Below, piece by piece: positions 39,915 to 50,006 of a DNA stretch of 51,011 nucleotides. Position 1 is the stretch's first letter. Every line of letters starts with the position of its first letter. The stretch is from DATAQC01 sp046263055 (GTDB lineage Bacteria > Actinomycetota > Acidimicrobiia > Acidimicrobiales > AC-14), in NCBI GenBank assembly GCA_046263055.1, contig JBHELO010000157.1, positions 1-51,011 on the forward strand. The letters are read 5' to 3'. The notes beneath the pieces were generated by a model that worked only from the letters and a program-made list of their open reading frames with translations, had not been told where the DNA came from and searched no databases. The position numbers were made by a program, and so were the translations under genes.

Positions 39915-42428
39915 TCAGTCGTAGGACACGGCGTCCAGGACCCGCAGCCGTGACGCCCGGTGGGCGGGCACCGCGGCGGCGCCGAGGCCGGCCACGGTCG
40001 CCGCCACCGCCAGGCCCGCCAACTGGGCGGCCGGGAACACCAGCCGGGTGACACCCATGCCGTGCAGGGCGCCGGCGGTGACGCCCCCGAAGCACACCGC
40101 CACCACCAGGCCGCTGGCGGTGCCCAGGCCGGCCATGATCACCGCCTCCGACCGGATCATGGTCCGCAGCTGGCGGCGGCCCATGCCGATGGCCCGGAGC
40201 ATGCCCAGCTCCCGGATCCGCTCGTGGACCGACAGGGCCACGGTGTTGGCGATCCCCAGCAGGGCGATCATCACCGAGAGGGCGAGGAGGGCGGCCATGG
40301 GCACGAGGACCCGGTCGACCTGGCTGCGCTGGGCGGCCATCACCTCGGAGCGGTCACGAACGGCCAGGTTCGGGAAGTCCGAGAGTGCGGCCCGCATGGC
40401 GGCCCGCCCGGCGGTGGTGCCCAGGCCGGGGGCCAGCCGCACGTCCACCTCCATGTCCAGCTGCGACGTGTAGTTCCGCTCGAAGGCACCCACGGAGACG
40501 ACGTAGTCGCTGCGGACGGTCATGGTGGTGTAGGTGGCCTCGAGGCGCACGGGCCGGGTGCCGGTGCGGGCGAAGGTCATGGGCACGACGTCGCCCACCC
40601 GCCAGCCGTGGCGGGCGGCCACGCTGTCGCGGACCAGGACGCCGTCGTCGTCCAGATGGGCGGCGGCGGCGGCCGAGGCGGGGTCCAGCTCGTACACGCC
40701 CGTCACGGTGGCGGGGTCGACGGCCACCAGGGTCTGGGCGGTCCCGTCCAGCCCCCACTGGCCGGAGCGGACCTCGCTGACGGCGGCTACCGCCGGCGAG
40801 TGCCGCAGCCGCTCGGCGGCCACCGGCGGCACGCCGTCGGAGGACCCGGGCACCGCATAGGTGGTCACCACGAAGTCGGCCCGCATCGCCGCCTCGAGGG
40901 TGGCCGTGGCCGAGGCCTTCATGGACGACGCCAGCACCGCCACCACGCCGATGAGCCCGATCCCGATCATCAGGGCAGAGGCGGTGGCCGCCGTGCGCCG
41001 GGGGTTGCGACGGGCGTTCTCCCGCCCCAGGCGCGCCGGCTCGCCGGACATGACGCTGAGGGGGACGCCGATCACCCGGGCCGCGGGGCCCACCAGCACC
41101 GGTACCAGCAGGCTGCACCCGGCGATCGTGACCGCCGCTCCGGCCAGCACCCACGGCCGGGGCAGCAGGGACGCCAGGCCGCCGGCGGTGAGGGCCACCC
41201 CGCCGGCGACAGTCACCAGGGCGGTCCGCACCGGGCGCCGCCGCCCGGCGTCCGGCGTCCGGCCGTTGAGGGCGGCGAGCGGGGACGCCGCGTTGGCCCG
41301 GCGGGCGGGCACCAGGGCGGCCACCGCGGTCACCGTCGTGCCGAGGCCGAGGCCGATGACGGCGGTGCGGGGCCGGAAGACCACCGACGTACTCGGGATC
41401 GACAGGCCGCTGGCCCGCATGAGGGCGAGCAGGCCGCGGGCGGCGCCCAGCCCGGCGACGACGCCGGCCAGCGAGGCGACGGCCCCGATAACCAGGGCCT
41501 CGGCCAGCACGGATGCCGTTAGCTGCCACCGGCCCGCTCCCAACGCCCGCAGCAGGGCCAGCTCCCGTGAGCGGTGGGCGACCACGATGGAGAAGGTGTT
41601 GAACACGAGGAGCCCGCCCACCACCAGGGCCACGGCGGCGAACACCAGGAGCCCGGTGGTGAGGAAGCCCAACGCCTTGGTCCATGACTCCTTGGCCTGC
41701 TTGGCGGCCTGGTCGGCGGTCAGCACCTCGTCGCGGGGCGGCAGGACGGCGCCCACCCGGGCCCGGAGGGTCTCGACGTCCACGCCGGGCGCCGCCCGCA
41801 CCGAGATGGCGTCGAGGCGCTGGTCCTGGCCCAGCAGCCGCTGGGCGGTGGTGAGGTCGAACGAGGCCAGGGTGGAGCTCACCAGCTTGCTGACGGCGCT
41901 GAACCCGCCGATCCGGAACTGCTGCACGGCGTCGGCGAACAGGAGCTTGACCTGATCGCCGATCCGCAGCCCCGCGGCCCGGGCGGTGGCGGCGTCGATC
42001 GTCACCTCGTCGGGGCTGGTGGGCGGTCGCCCGGCCAACAGCACGGCGTCGGGGGTCCAGGCCGTGCCCAGGGCCGGAAGTCCCTTCAGGTCCACCACTG
42101 TGCCGTTTGGGTTCACCACCCGGGCGTACCCCCACACCGTGCCCCAGGCGGAGCCCACGCCGGGGACCGCCTGCACGCTGCCCAGGAGGGCCGTGGGCAT
42201 GGGCTCACGGTCGGAGAAGGAATCGCCGGTGGCGGAGAACGAGGCCGCCGACCGCACCACCAGGTCCACCTGCCCGGGCCTGGGCGCCGACGCCCGGGTG
42301 AAGGCGGCGTCGATGGTGTCGGTCAGGATGAACGTGCCACAGACGAGGGCGACGGCCAGGGCCACGCCCACCGCGGTGTGGGCGACGCGGGACCAATGGG
42401 CCAACGAGCCCTTGAGCACCGCACCCAT
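39915..42428 (-). CDS. FtsX/MacB-family ABC permease
   Basis: 837 residues with two FtsX domains. N-terminal helix (VGVALAVALVCGTFILTDTI), a large external domain (about 40-250), three helices with the FtsX motif (RSRELALLRALGAGRWQL), a second external domain, and a C-terminal triple helix (RIRELGMLRAIGMGRRQLRT). Probably a lipoprotein, lipid or peptide extruder rather than a cell-division FtsX. The start follows the ATPase stop by one base (TGACATG). Confidence 0.93.
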   Translation of the reverse strand: MGAVLKGSLAHWSRVAHTAVGVALAVALVCGTFILTDTIDAAFTRASAPRPGQVDLVVRSAASFSATGDSFSDREPMPTALLGSVQAVPGVGSAWGTVWGYARVVNPNGTVVDLKGLPALGTAWTPDAVLLAGRPPTSPDEVTIDAATARAAGLRIGDQVKLLFADAVQQFRIGGFSAVSKLVSSTLASFDLTTAQRLLGQDQRLDAISVRAAPGVDVETLRARVGAVLPPRDEVLTADQAAKQAKESWTKALGFLTTGLLVFAAVALVVGGLLVFNTFSIVVAHRSRELALLRALGAGRWQLTASVLAEALVIGAVASLAGVVAGLGAARGLLALMRASGLSIPSTSVVFRPRTAVIGLGLGTTVTAVAALVPARRANAASPLAALNGRTPDAGRRRPVRTALVTVAGGVALTAGGLASLLPRPWVLAGAAVTIAGCSLLVPVLVGPAARVIGVPLSVMSGEPARLGRENARRNPRRTAATASALMIGIGLIGVVAVLASSMKASATATLEAAMRADFVVTTYAVPGSSDGVPPVAAERLRHSPAVAAVSEVRSGQWGLDGTAQTLVAVDPATVTGVYELDPASAAAAAHLDDDGVLVRDSVAARHGWRVGDVVPMTFARTGTRPVRLEATYTTMTVRSDYVVSVGAFERNYTSQLDMEVDVRLAPGLGTTAGRAAMRAALSDFPNLAVRDRSEVMAAQRSQVDRVLVPMAALLALSVMIALLGIANTVALSVHERIRELGMLRAIGMGRRQLRTMIRSEAVIMAGLGTASGLVVAVCFGGVTAGALHGMGVTRLVFPAAQLAGLAVAATVAGLGAAAVPAHRASRLRVLDAVSYD

Positions 42429-42429
42429 G

Positions 42430-43209
42430 TCAGCCGGCCAGACGCCTCATGGAGTCGAGCACGCTGTCGGTGGTGGGCGACGCCACCTCGTCGACCACGC
42501 GCCCGTCGGCGAGGAACACCACCCGGTCGGCCCGGGCGGCGGCCGCCGCGTCGTGGGTGACCATCACGATGGTCTGGCCGAACAGGTCCACCGCCTCCCG
42601 CAGGAACGTCAGCAGCTCCCGTCCCGCCCGGGAGTCGAGGTTGCCGGTGGGCTCGTCGGCGAAGATCACCTCGGGCTTGGAGACCAGGGCCCGGGCGGCC
42701 GCCACCCGTTGCTGCTGGCCGCCCGACAGCTCGCCGGGCCGGTGCTCCAGGCGGTCACGGAGGCCCACCACGTCGACGATGCGGTCGAACCACTCCGGGT
42801 CGGGCCGGCGGCCGGCGAGGGCCAGGGGGAGGGTGATGTTCTCGGCCGCGGTCAGGGTGGGCAGCAGGTTGAAGGCCTGGAACACGAACCCGATCCGATC
42901 CCGGCGCAGGCGGGTGAGCCGGCGGTCCCCGAGTGACCCCAGGCACACGTCACCGATCCACGCCGATCCCGAGGTGAGGTCGTCGAGGCCGGCGAGGCAG
43001 TGCAGCAGCGTGGACTTGCCGGAGCCCGAGGGCCCCATGATGGCCGAGAACCGGCCCCGCTCGAAGTCGAGCGTCACGCCGTCGAGGGCCCGCACCGCGG
43101 TGCCGGGGCGGCCGTAGACCCGCACCGCGTCGCGGACACGGGCAGCGGGGACGGGCACGGGAGCCGTGTCCTCCAGGAGGAAGGGCCGGGGGTTGAGCAC
43201 CAGGGTCAT
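42430..43209 (-). CDS. LolD/MacB-type ABC ATPase
   Basis: 259 residues. Walker A IMGPSGSGKSTLL, signature LSGGQQQRVAAARAL, Walker B VIFADEPTGNLDS, H-loop VTHDAAAA. A 25-residue N-terminal extension precedes the fold. Partner of the FtsX-family permease. Confidence 0.94.
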   Translation of the reverse strand: MTLVLNPRPFLLEDTAPVPVPAARVRDAVRVYGRPGTAVRALDGVTLDFERGRFSAIMGPSGSGKSTLLHCLAGLDDLTSGSAWIGDVCLGSLGDRRLTRLRRDRIGFVFQAFNLLPTLTAAENITLPLALAGRRPDPEWFDRIVDVVGLRDRLEHRPGELSGGQQQRVAAARALVSKPEVIFADEPTGNLDSRAGRELLTFLREAVDLFGQTIVMVTHDAAAAARADRVVFLADGRVVDEVASPTTDSVLDSMRRLAG

Positions 43210-43249
43210 GGGAGCGTCATCTCACCTTCGGGGCCGAGGAGGGGCGGGC

Positions 43250-43879
43250 TCAGGAGAGCTTGGGCAGGTACCCGGGGCAGAACAGCTGGACGGCGGTTCG
43301 CACCGCGTACCTCACGTCGGCGGCAGGCACGGCCATCAGCGGGACCTTGGAGGCGGCCGCCTGGGCGGTGGCCTGCACCTGGGCAGCCGTCTGGCCGGCG
43401 TCGAAGGCGCTGCACACCTGGTTGGCGAACTGGCGGGCCTGGGCCTCGGTCAGCGACCCATAGAGCGGGTTGCGGGCCTTGAGGGCGTTCATGGCCGCCT
43501 GCACCTGGGCGCTCGACGGGTTGAGCCGGGGGGCCACCGAGGAGGCAGGCGCGGCGGCGGCCGACGGGGCGGCGGCCGCCGGGGCGGGCGCCGACGACGT
43601 GGCCGCCGCCCTGGCGACGGTGGTGCGCCGGGCGGTCGTCGGGGGGGCGGTGGCGGGCGGAGCGGTGGGAGGTGGGGTCGCGGCCGGTGCCGCGGTGGTG
43701 GGCGCCCCCCCTGGGGCCGCAGTCGTCACCGATCCCCTCAGGGCCGGCGGGGCGGCGACGGCGGCCGGAGCGCTCCCCAGCTGCGGCACGACGCCCACTG
43801 CGACTCCTCCCGCGAGGCACAGCGTGAGTCCCGCCCCACTGCCGACCGCCACGATGCTTCGACCGATGTTGCCGACCAT
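43250..43879 (-). CDS. Secreted DUF732 protein
   Basis: 209 residues. N-terminal signal segment (VAVGSGAGLTLCLAGGVAVGV), about 90 residues of Ala/Pro/Thr linker, then a DUF732-like helical domain with paired Cys (NQVCSAFDAG and AVQLFCPGYLP) as in mycobacterial exported proteins. Function unknown. An 18-bp palindrome lies in its leader. Confidence 0.78.
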   Translation of the reverse strand: MVGNIGRSIVAVGSGAGLTLCLAGGVAVGVVPQLGSAPAAVAAPPALRGSVTTAAPGGAPTTAAPAATPPPTAPPATAPPTTARRTTVARAAATSSAPAPAAAAPSAAAAPASSVAPRLNPSSAQVQAAMNALKARNPLYGSLTEAQARQFANQVCSAFDAGQTAAQVQATAQAAASKVPLMAVPAADVRYAVRTAVQLFCPGYLPKLS

Positions 43880-43897
43880 GACCCACCCCCGGTTGGA

Positions 43898-43915
43898 AGC
43901 GGGAGGTCTCCCGCT
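43898..43915. promoter_or_regulatory. Palindrome upstream of the DUF732 gene
   Basis: AGCGGGAG-gt-CTCCCGCT, 8-bp arms, 19 nt before ATG 43879; an operator or a 5'-leader hairpin. Confidence 0.35.
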
Positions 43916-44034
43916 CCTGCCCTGTAGTGATCGACGCGCACGGTGGCCACCTGAACTGCGAAACTCCGCCCGTGGGCCCAGGGCCACGTCACCGTCGCGC
44001 CGGCCGGCGTTGCTGGTAGCGCTCCGTCCGGTGC

Positions 44035-44040
44035 CAGGAT
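44035..44040 (+). promoter_or_regulatory. -10 of sdhA (CAGGAT)
   Basis: 12 nt before ATG 44047; sdhAB appear to start their own transcript here. Confidence 0.4.
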
Positions 44041-44046
44041 CGGGGC

Positions 44047-45816
<1,770 letters not shown>

Positions 45817-45817
45817 C

Positions 45818-46519
45818 ATGCCCGTGACCGTCGACCTGCGCATCAAGCGGTGGGACCCCGAGCGCGACCACCGTCCGCACTGGGAGGCCTACTCGGTGGA
45901 GGTGGAGGAGACCGACCGCGTCCTCGACGCCCTCCACGAGGTCCGCTGGCACCACGACGGCAGCCTGGCCTTCCGCCGGTCCTGCGCCCACGGGGTGTGC
46001 GGCTCCGACGCCATGGTGATCAACGGCGCCAACCGCCTGGCCTGCGTGCTGCTCATCTCCGACGTGGGCCACCAGATCACCGTCGAGCCCCTGCGCGGCC
46101 TCCCGGTGCTCAAGGACCTGGTGGTGGACATGGAGCCCTTCTTCGAGCAGTACCGGTCGGTGAAGCCCTGGCTCGTCAACGACGAGGGGCCGGGGGACCG
46201 GGAGCGGCTCCAGAGCCCGGAGGAGCGGGCCCGCTTCGACGACACCACCAAGTGCATCCTGTGCGCGGCGTGCACCACCTCGTGCCCGGTGTTCTGGGGC
46301 AACGAGTCCTACGTCGGCCCGGCGGCCATCGTGAACGCCCACCGCTTCGTGTACGACTCCCGCGACCGGGCAGGGACCGAGCGCCTGCACGTCCTCGACG
46401 AGCGGTCCGGTACCTGGGCCTGCCGGACGGCCTTCAACTGCACCGACGCCTGCCCGCGGGGCATCAAGGTCACCGCCGCCATCGAGGAGGTCAAGCGCTC
46501 GCTCCTCCGGGGCGGGTAG
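45818..46519 (+). CDS. sdhB: Succinate dehydrogenase iron-sulfur subunit
   Basis: 233 residues. 2Fe-2S motif SCAHGVCGSDAM (the Asp form is normal in SdhB) plus GANRLAC; 4Fe-4S motif CILCAACTTSCP; 3Fe-4S motif with CRTAFNCTDACP. Passes electrons from SdhA to quinone through the membrane anchor, which is not encoded here. Confidence 0.97.
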   Translation: MPVTVDLRIKRWDPERDHRPHWEAYSVEVEETDRVLDALHEVRWHHDGSLAFRRSCAHGVCGSDAMVINGANRLACVLLISDVGHQITVEPLRGLPVLKDLVVDMEPFFEQYRSVKPWLVNDEGPGDRERLQSPEERARFDDTTKCILCAACTTSCPVFWGNESYVGPAAIVNAHRFVYDSRDRAGTERLHVLDERSGTWACRTAFNCTDACPRGIKVTAAIEEVKRSLLRGG

Positions 46520-46559
46520 CGCCGGCCCGAGCCGTCGCCCGGGGCGCCGGACCGCGACG

Positions 46560-46691
46560 CCGGGTGTGACGCCCGCCACGGCGGGGAGGAGAACCGGTGG
46601 GCGGCGGCGAACAGAAGTCGCCGGGAGCCGGGGCCAGGTCCGCCTGGGAGGGGGATGAGGGTCGGCAGCCCGCCACAACCGAACTGCCGAC
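46560..46691 (+). other. Structured 5' leader of the glycosidase-like gene
   Basis: Three stems: CCCGCC/GGCGGG near 46572-46585, CGGCGA/TCGCCG (46605-46610/46618-46623), and GTCGGCAG/CTGCCGAC (46661-46668/46684-46691), the last ending at the ATG. A purine-rich GGGAGGGGGATGAGG lies just 5' of the last stem. Possible cis-regulatory RNA; no known riboswitch class was matched. Confidence 0.35.
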
Positions 46692-47747
46692 ATGCCCACC
46701 GCACCGGTCCTCGATCCGCCGCGCCGCGCCGCCCCGGCATCCCCGCTCTCGCCCGGCGGGTGGGTACGCCATGCCTGGCCGTCGGCCGGGACCCGGCGGG
46801 TGGCCACCACCTCCCTGGTGGCGGCCGTGGTGTTGGGCCTCCTCGGCCTGGCCACCGCTGCCGGCCGCTGGGGCACCGGCGTGGTGGACGGCATGGCCCC
46901 AGGCTCCACCCCCAAGGTCCTGCCCCACAGCCTCCCGTACGGCAAGGGCATGTGGATCTGGCAGCCCGACAAGACCGAGGGTGGCGACGCCGCCGCCATC
47001 GTCGCCCGGGCCACCGAGATCGGCCTGACCCACCTGTACGTGCGCACCGGCTCGTCGTGGGACGGCTTCTACGCCGGGCCGTTCCTCGACCGGATCCTGC
47101 CCGTCGCCCACGCCGCCGGCATCCGGGTGTACGGCTGGGACTTCCCCAGCCTGGCGGCGGTGCCGGCCGACGTCGCCCGGGCGGTGGCGGCGGTGGCCTA
47201 CCGCACCCCCACCGGGCACCACCTGGACGGCTTCGCAGCCGACGTGGAGACGGCGTCGGAGGGGACCCATGTCAGCGTGGACACCGCCTCCGCCTACGGC
47301 GAGGGGGTCCGCCAGGGCGTGGAGCCGGGCGTGCCCCTGGTGGCGGTGGTGCCCCGACCGTCGCCGGAGCGGGCTTCGTACCCCTATGGCGCGGTCATCG
47401 ACCACTTCGACGCGGTGGCGCCGATGGTCTACTGGCTCAACCGGGAGCCGGGCACCGACGTCGCGGGCGCCCTGGCCGACCTGCGGCCGTACGGAAAGCC
47501 CGTCTTCCCCGTGGGCCAGGCCTACGACGGCGGGCCCGAGGGCGGCCGTCCCGGGGTGCCGCCTCGGGCCGAGCTGCTGCGGTTCTTCCAGGTGGCCTAC
47601 GACCAGGGCGCCGAGGGGGTGTCGTTCTGGTCGTGGCAGGCGGCCGACGAGCAGGCCTTCGACTCCATCCGCGACGCCCCCCAGTTCCGCGTGGATCTGA
47701 CCGGCGACGGGACCCTCAGCCGCCTGGGCCTCTCGAAGCCTCGCTAG
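46692..47747 (+). CDS. Exported glycoside-hydrolase-like TIM-barrel protein
   Basis: 351 residues. Proline-rich cytoplasmic start, one membrane helix (TTSLVAAVVLGLLGLATAA), then a barrel-like domain starting GMWIWQPDKTEGG. IGLTHLYVRTG, AAGIRVYGWDFPS, LDGFAADVETAS (acidic residues at a strand end) and FDAVAPMVYWLN follow. Resembles extracellular GH25/DUF4015-type barrels; the substrate is unknown. The final 32 bp overlap the convergent gene. Confidence 0.75.
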   Translation: MPTAPVLDPPRRAAPASPLSPGGWVRHAWPSAGTRRVATTSLVAAVVLGLLGLATAAGRWGTGVVDGMAPGSTPKVLPHSLPYGKGMWIWQPDKTEGGDAAAIVARATEIGLTHLYVRTGSSWDGFYAGPFLDRILPVAHAAGIRVYGWDFPSLAAVPADVARAVAAVAYRTPTGHHLDGFAADVETASEGTHVSVDTASAYGEGVRQGVEPGVPLVAVVPRPSPERASYPYGAVIDHFDAVAPMVYWLNREPGTDVAGALADLRPYGKPVFPVGQAYDGGPEGGRPGVPPRAELLRFFQVAYDQGAEGVSFWSWQAADEQAFDSIRDAPQFRVDLTGDGTLSRLGLSKPR

Positions 47748-48744
47748 GGGCGCCGTGCGCGTCGTCGGCGCGCCGCCACTCGACCCACCCGCCGCCACCG
47801 GGCAGCGGGCACAGGGAACGGACCAGCGGGGGGCCGCCGTCGACGGGCACCGCCACCCGGGCCGTAGGCACCAGGGCGTGGACGGTCCCGTCCACCACCA
47901 GGCGGGTGACGCCCGAGTGGTCGGGCCCCTCGATGGACGTTGCCACCCCCACCGCCGACTGGCCGGCGGTCCCCGGGGCCCACCACCACCCGCGCCCCGA
48001 CGAACCGTTCGCCGACGAACGGCTTTCCGGCGACCCTTTCCCCGGCGAGCCGCTCCCCGGCCACCCGCTCCCCGACCAGGACCCGTTGCCCGGCGGCCCG
48101 CTCCCCGACCACGAGGCTGACACCGCCCCGTCGGGCAGGTGGGCGGCCGCCGACGCCCAGCCCCCCGCCCGGGCCCAGGGCGGCGGCCCCCAGTGGTGGC
48201 CGTACCAGCCGGTCCCCTCCAGCGCGAGGCGCTCGGAGCCCACCAGCACGTCGCCGGAGACGGCTGCCGGCTGCAGGTAGCCGCCCACCCCGTCCGCCTC
48301 CGGGGGCCCGGCCGGGCGGCCCGTCATCTCCCACTCCAGGTCGAGGCCGAGGGGCACCGGGTCGCCCCGCTCCTCACCGGCCGGCGCCGCCCGGTCGTCC
48401 GCCGTTCCCGTGTCCGCGCCGTCCATGGCCACGGCGAAGGCCTCCAGGCCCGTGCTCCAGTGCTCGAACGGTGTCTCGCAGATGACCTGGGCCCACAGGC
48501 CGGCGGCCCGCACCTCCAGGTCGGGGCCGCGGGGAACCTCCACCTCGTGGTCGCGCACGACCACCACCGGCCTCCGCGCCCCCACCAGGTACGCCCAGTA
48601 CCAGGCGCGCCGCCTGGCCGGGCGCAGCGCCAGCCGGACGAACCCCCCCAGCGCACCGTCGGCGGCCACGAACTCCAGGAACCACGACTCCTCCCAGCCG
48701 GCCTGGGGCCCGGGCTGGTGACGTCGCTCGTCGGAGGGCCGCAC
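47716..48744 (-). CDS. AttH/CrtC-like (hydroxyneurosporene synthase-type) lipocalin-fold protein
   Basis: 342 residues. Two beta-rich halves; ESWFLEFVAADGALGGFVRLAL opens the first, FEHWSTGLEAFAV is typical, and GTGWYGHHWGPPPWA is the His-Trp motif of this family. A Ser/Gly/Pro insertion (about residues 210-250) is encoded by a degenerate GC repeat. Start GTG 48744 was set by TACGGT 12 nt upstream. The natural substrate is unknown. Confidence 0.68.
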   Translation of the reverse strand: MRPSDERRHQPGPQAGWEESWFLEFVAADGALGGFVRLALRPARRRAWYWAYLVGARRPVVVVRDHEVEVPRGPDLEVRAAGLWAQVICETPFEHWSTGLEAFAVAMDGADTGTADDRAAPAGEERGDPVPLGLDLEWEMTGRPAGPPEADGVGGYLQPAAVSGDVLVGSERLALEGTGWYGHHWGPPPWARAGGWASAAAHLPDGAVSASWSGSGPPGNGSWSGSGWPGSGSPGKGSPESRSSANGSSGRGWWWAPGTAGQSAVGVATSIEGPDHSGVTRLVVDGTVHALVPTARVAVPVDGGPPLVRSLCPLPGGGGWVEWRRADDAHGAPSEASRGPGG

Positions 48745-48750
48745 CGCGGC

Positions 48751-48756
48751 ACCGTA
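48751..48756 (-). promoter_or_regulatory. -10 of the AttH-like gene (TACGGT)
   Basis: 12 nt before GTG 48744. Confidence 0.45.
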
Positions 48757-48769
48757 GACGCCCACCCGC

Positions 48770-48775
48770 CAGAAT
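48770..48775 (+). promoter_or_regulatory. -10 of the SCP2 gene (CAGAAT)
   Basis: 12 nt before GTG 48782; 14 bp from the divergent -10. Confidence 0.4.
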
Positions 48776-48781
48776 GGGGGC

Positions 48782-49168
48782 GTGGCCCGGTTCCTCTCCC
48801 CGGAGTGGCTGGCCGCCCTGGGTGAGGCAGCGGCGGCCAGCGCCGCCCTGCGTGAGCGGAGCGCCGGCGTGCACCTCACCGTCGGGCACACCGTGCGGGG
48901 CGGGCCCAGCGGCGACGTGTCGTGGACGGTGGCCCTCCGCGACGGCTCGGTGAGCGTGACGCCGGCCGGCGCGGGCGCCGACGTGGAGGTGGTCGAGGAC
49001 TACGAGACGGCGGCCGCCGTGTACCGGGGCGACGTGTCGCCGGCCGCCGCCTTCGCCGCCGGGCGCATCCGCCTGGGCGGCCGGGTGGCGCTGCTGGCCC
49101 GCCACGCCGACCTGGTGGCCGGCCTGGGAGACGTCTTCGCCGCGGCGCGGGCGGCCACCGAGTACTGA
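48782..49168 (+). CDS. SCP2 sterol-transfer-family protein
   Basis: 128 residues: LSPEWLAALGEAA, VSWTVALRDGSVSVTPAGAGADVEV, then DYETAAAVYRGDVSPAAAFAAGRIRLGG, the standard SCP2 core. Binds lipophilic molecules such as acyl-CoAs. Stop and the next start share TGATG. Confidence 0.9.
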   Translation: MARFLSPEWLAALGEAAAASAALRERSAGVHLTVGHTVRGGPSGDVSWTVALRDGSVSVTPAGAGADVEVVEDYETAAAVYRGDVSPAAAFAAGRIRLGGRVALLARHADLVAGLGDVFAAARAATEY

Positions 49169-49770
49169 TGGCCAACCACGACCACCCCTGGGACCCCTAC
49201 GACCCCTACGACCTCCTCGGCGTGCCCACCGACGCCAGCCACACCGAGATCCGCCGGGCCTACCACGCCCAGGCGCGGCGCCACCATCCCGACACCCACA
49301 GCGGAGCGCCCCCGGCCGCCATCGACGCCGCCCGCCGGCGCATGGCCGCCATCAACGCCGCCTGGGCGGTGCTGGGGGACCCGGCGCGCCGCCAGGAGTA
49401 CGACGCCGGGCTCGGGCGCCGCCGGGCCGGTCGGGTCGGCGACAGCGGGGGCGGCGATCGACCGGCGGGCCCGGAGGCCGACGACTGGCCGCCGGCGGAC
49501 TACCCGGACTGGTTCGAGCCCGAGGACGAGGTGGCGGCCGCCCACCTGGAGGAGGACGTGGAGGCGGCGGGGCACCGCGGGCCGGCGTCGGTCGTGGTCT
49601 TCGTGCCCGTCCTGCTGGCGGCGGCGGCGGTGGCCACCTTCTCGATGAGCGTCGTCACCGGGTCCACCGGCCTGTTCGCGGTCGCCCTCCTCCTGGTGCC
49701 GGCGACGGTCGCCGCCTTCGTGGCCGCCCCGTTCGTGGTGATGGCCAGCCGTCCCCGCTCCGACTCCTAG
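49168..49770 (+). CDS. Membrane-anchored J-domain protein
   Basis: 200 residues. J domain at about 13-80 with DPYDLLGVPTDAS and the HPD motif (RRHHPDTHS). An acidic linker (WFEPEDEVAAAHLEED) precedes two membrane helices (VVVFVPVLLAAAAVATFSM and LFAVALLLVPATVAAFVAA). Would recruit DnaK to the membrane. Not DnaJ proper: no zinc finger or C-terminal domains. Confidence 0.9.
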   Translation: MANHDHPWDPYDPYDLLGVPTDASHTEIRRAYHAQARRHHPDTHSGAPPAAIDAARRRMAAINAAWAVLGDPARRQEYDAGLGRRRAGRVGDSGGGDRPAGPEADDWPPADYPDWFEPEDEVAAAHLEEDVEAAGHRGPASVVVFVPVLLAAAAVATFSMSVVTGSTGLFAVALLLVPATVAAFVAAPFVVMASRPRSDS

Positions 49771-49956
49771 CCGTTGCCGCCGGTGGTCAGGGGGTCGCTC
49801 GGGCGACAGCTCAGGTGGCTGATGAGCGTCCCCGCCGCCTTCGCCCCGGCCGGCTCACGTTCGCCCAGCTCGTCACGGTGTCGGTCGTCGTCGGCTCCTG
49901 CCCCTCCGGCGCCGCCATACGCCGCAGCCAGCGCGGGCCGAGCCGGCCCGGATGCA

Positions 49957-50006
49957 CGCCTGACGCGCATGGCCCGCCGCCCCGTAGGCCCCCCAGGCGT
50001 CAGGCG
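49957..50006 (-). terminator. Long-loop inverted repeat at the mdh 3' end
   Basis: CGCCTGACGC (49957-49966) and GCGTCAGGCG (49997-50006), 30-nt loop; the right arm spans the mdh stop codon. The rest of 49771-49956 holds no supported gene. Confidence 0.45.
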
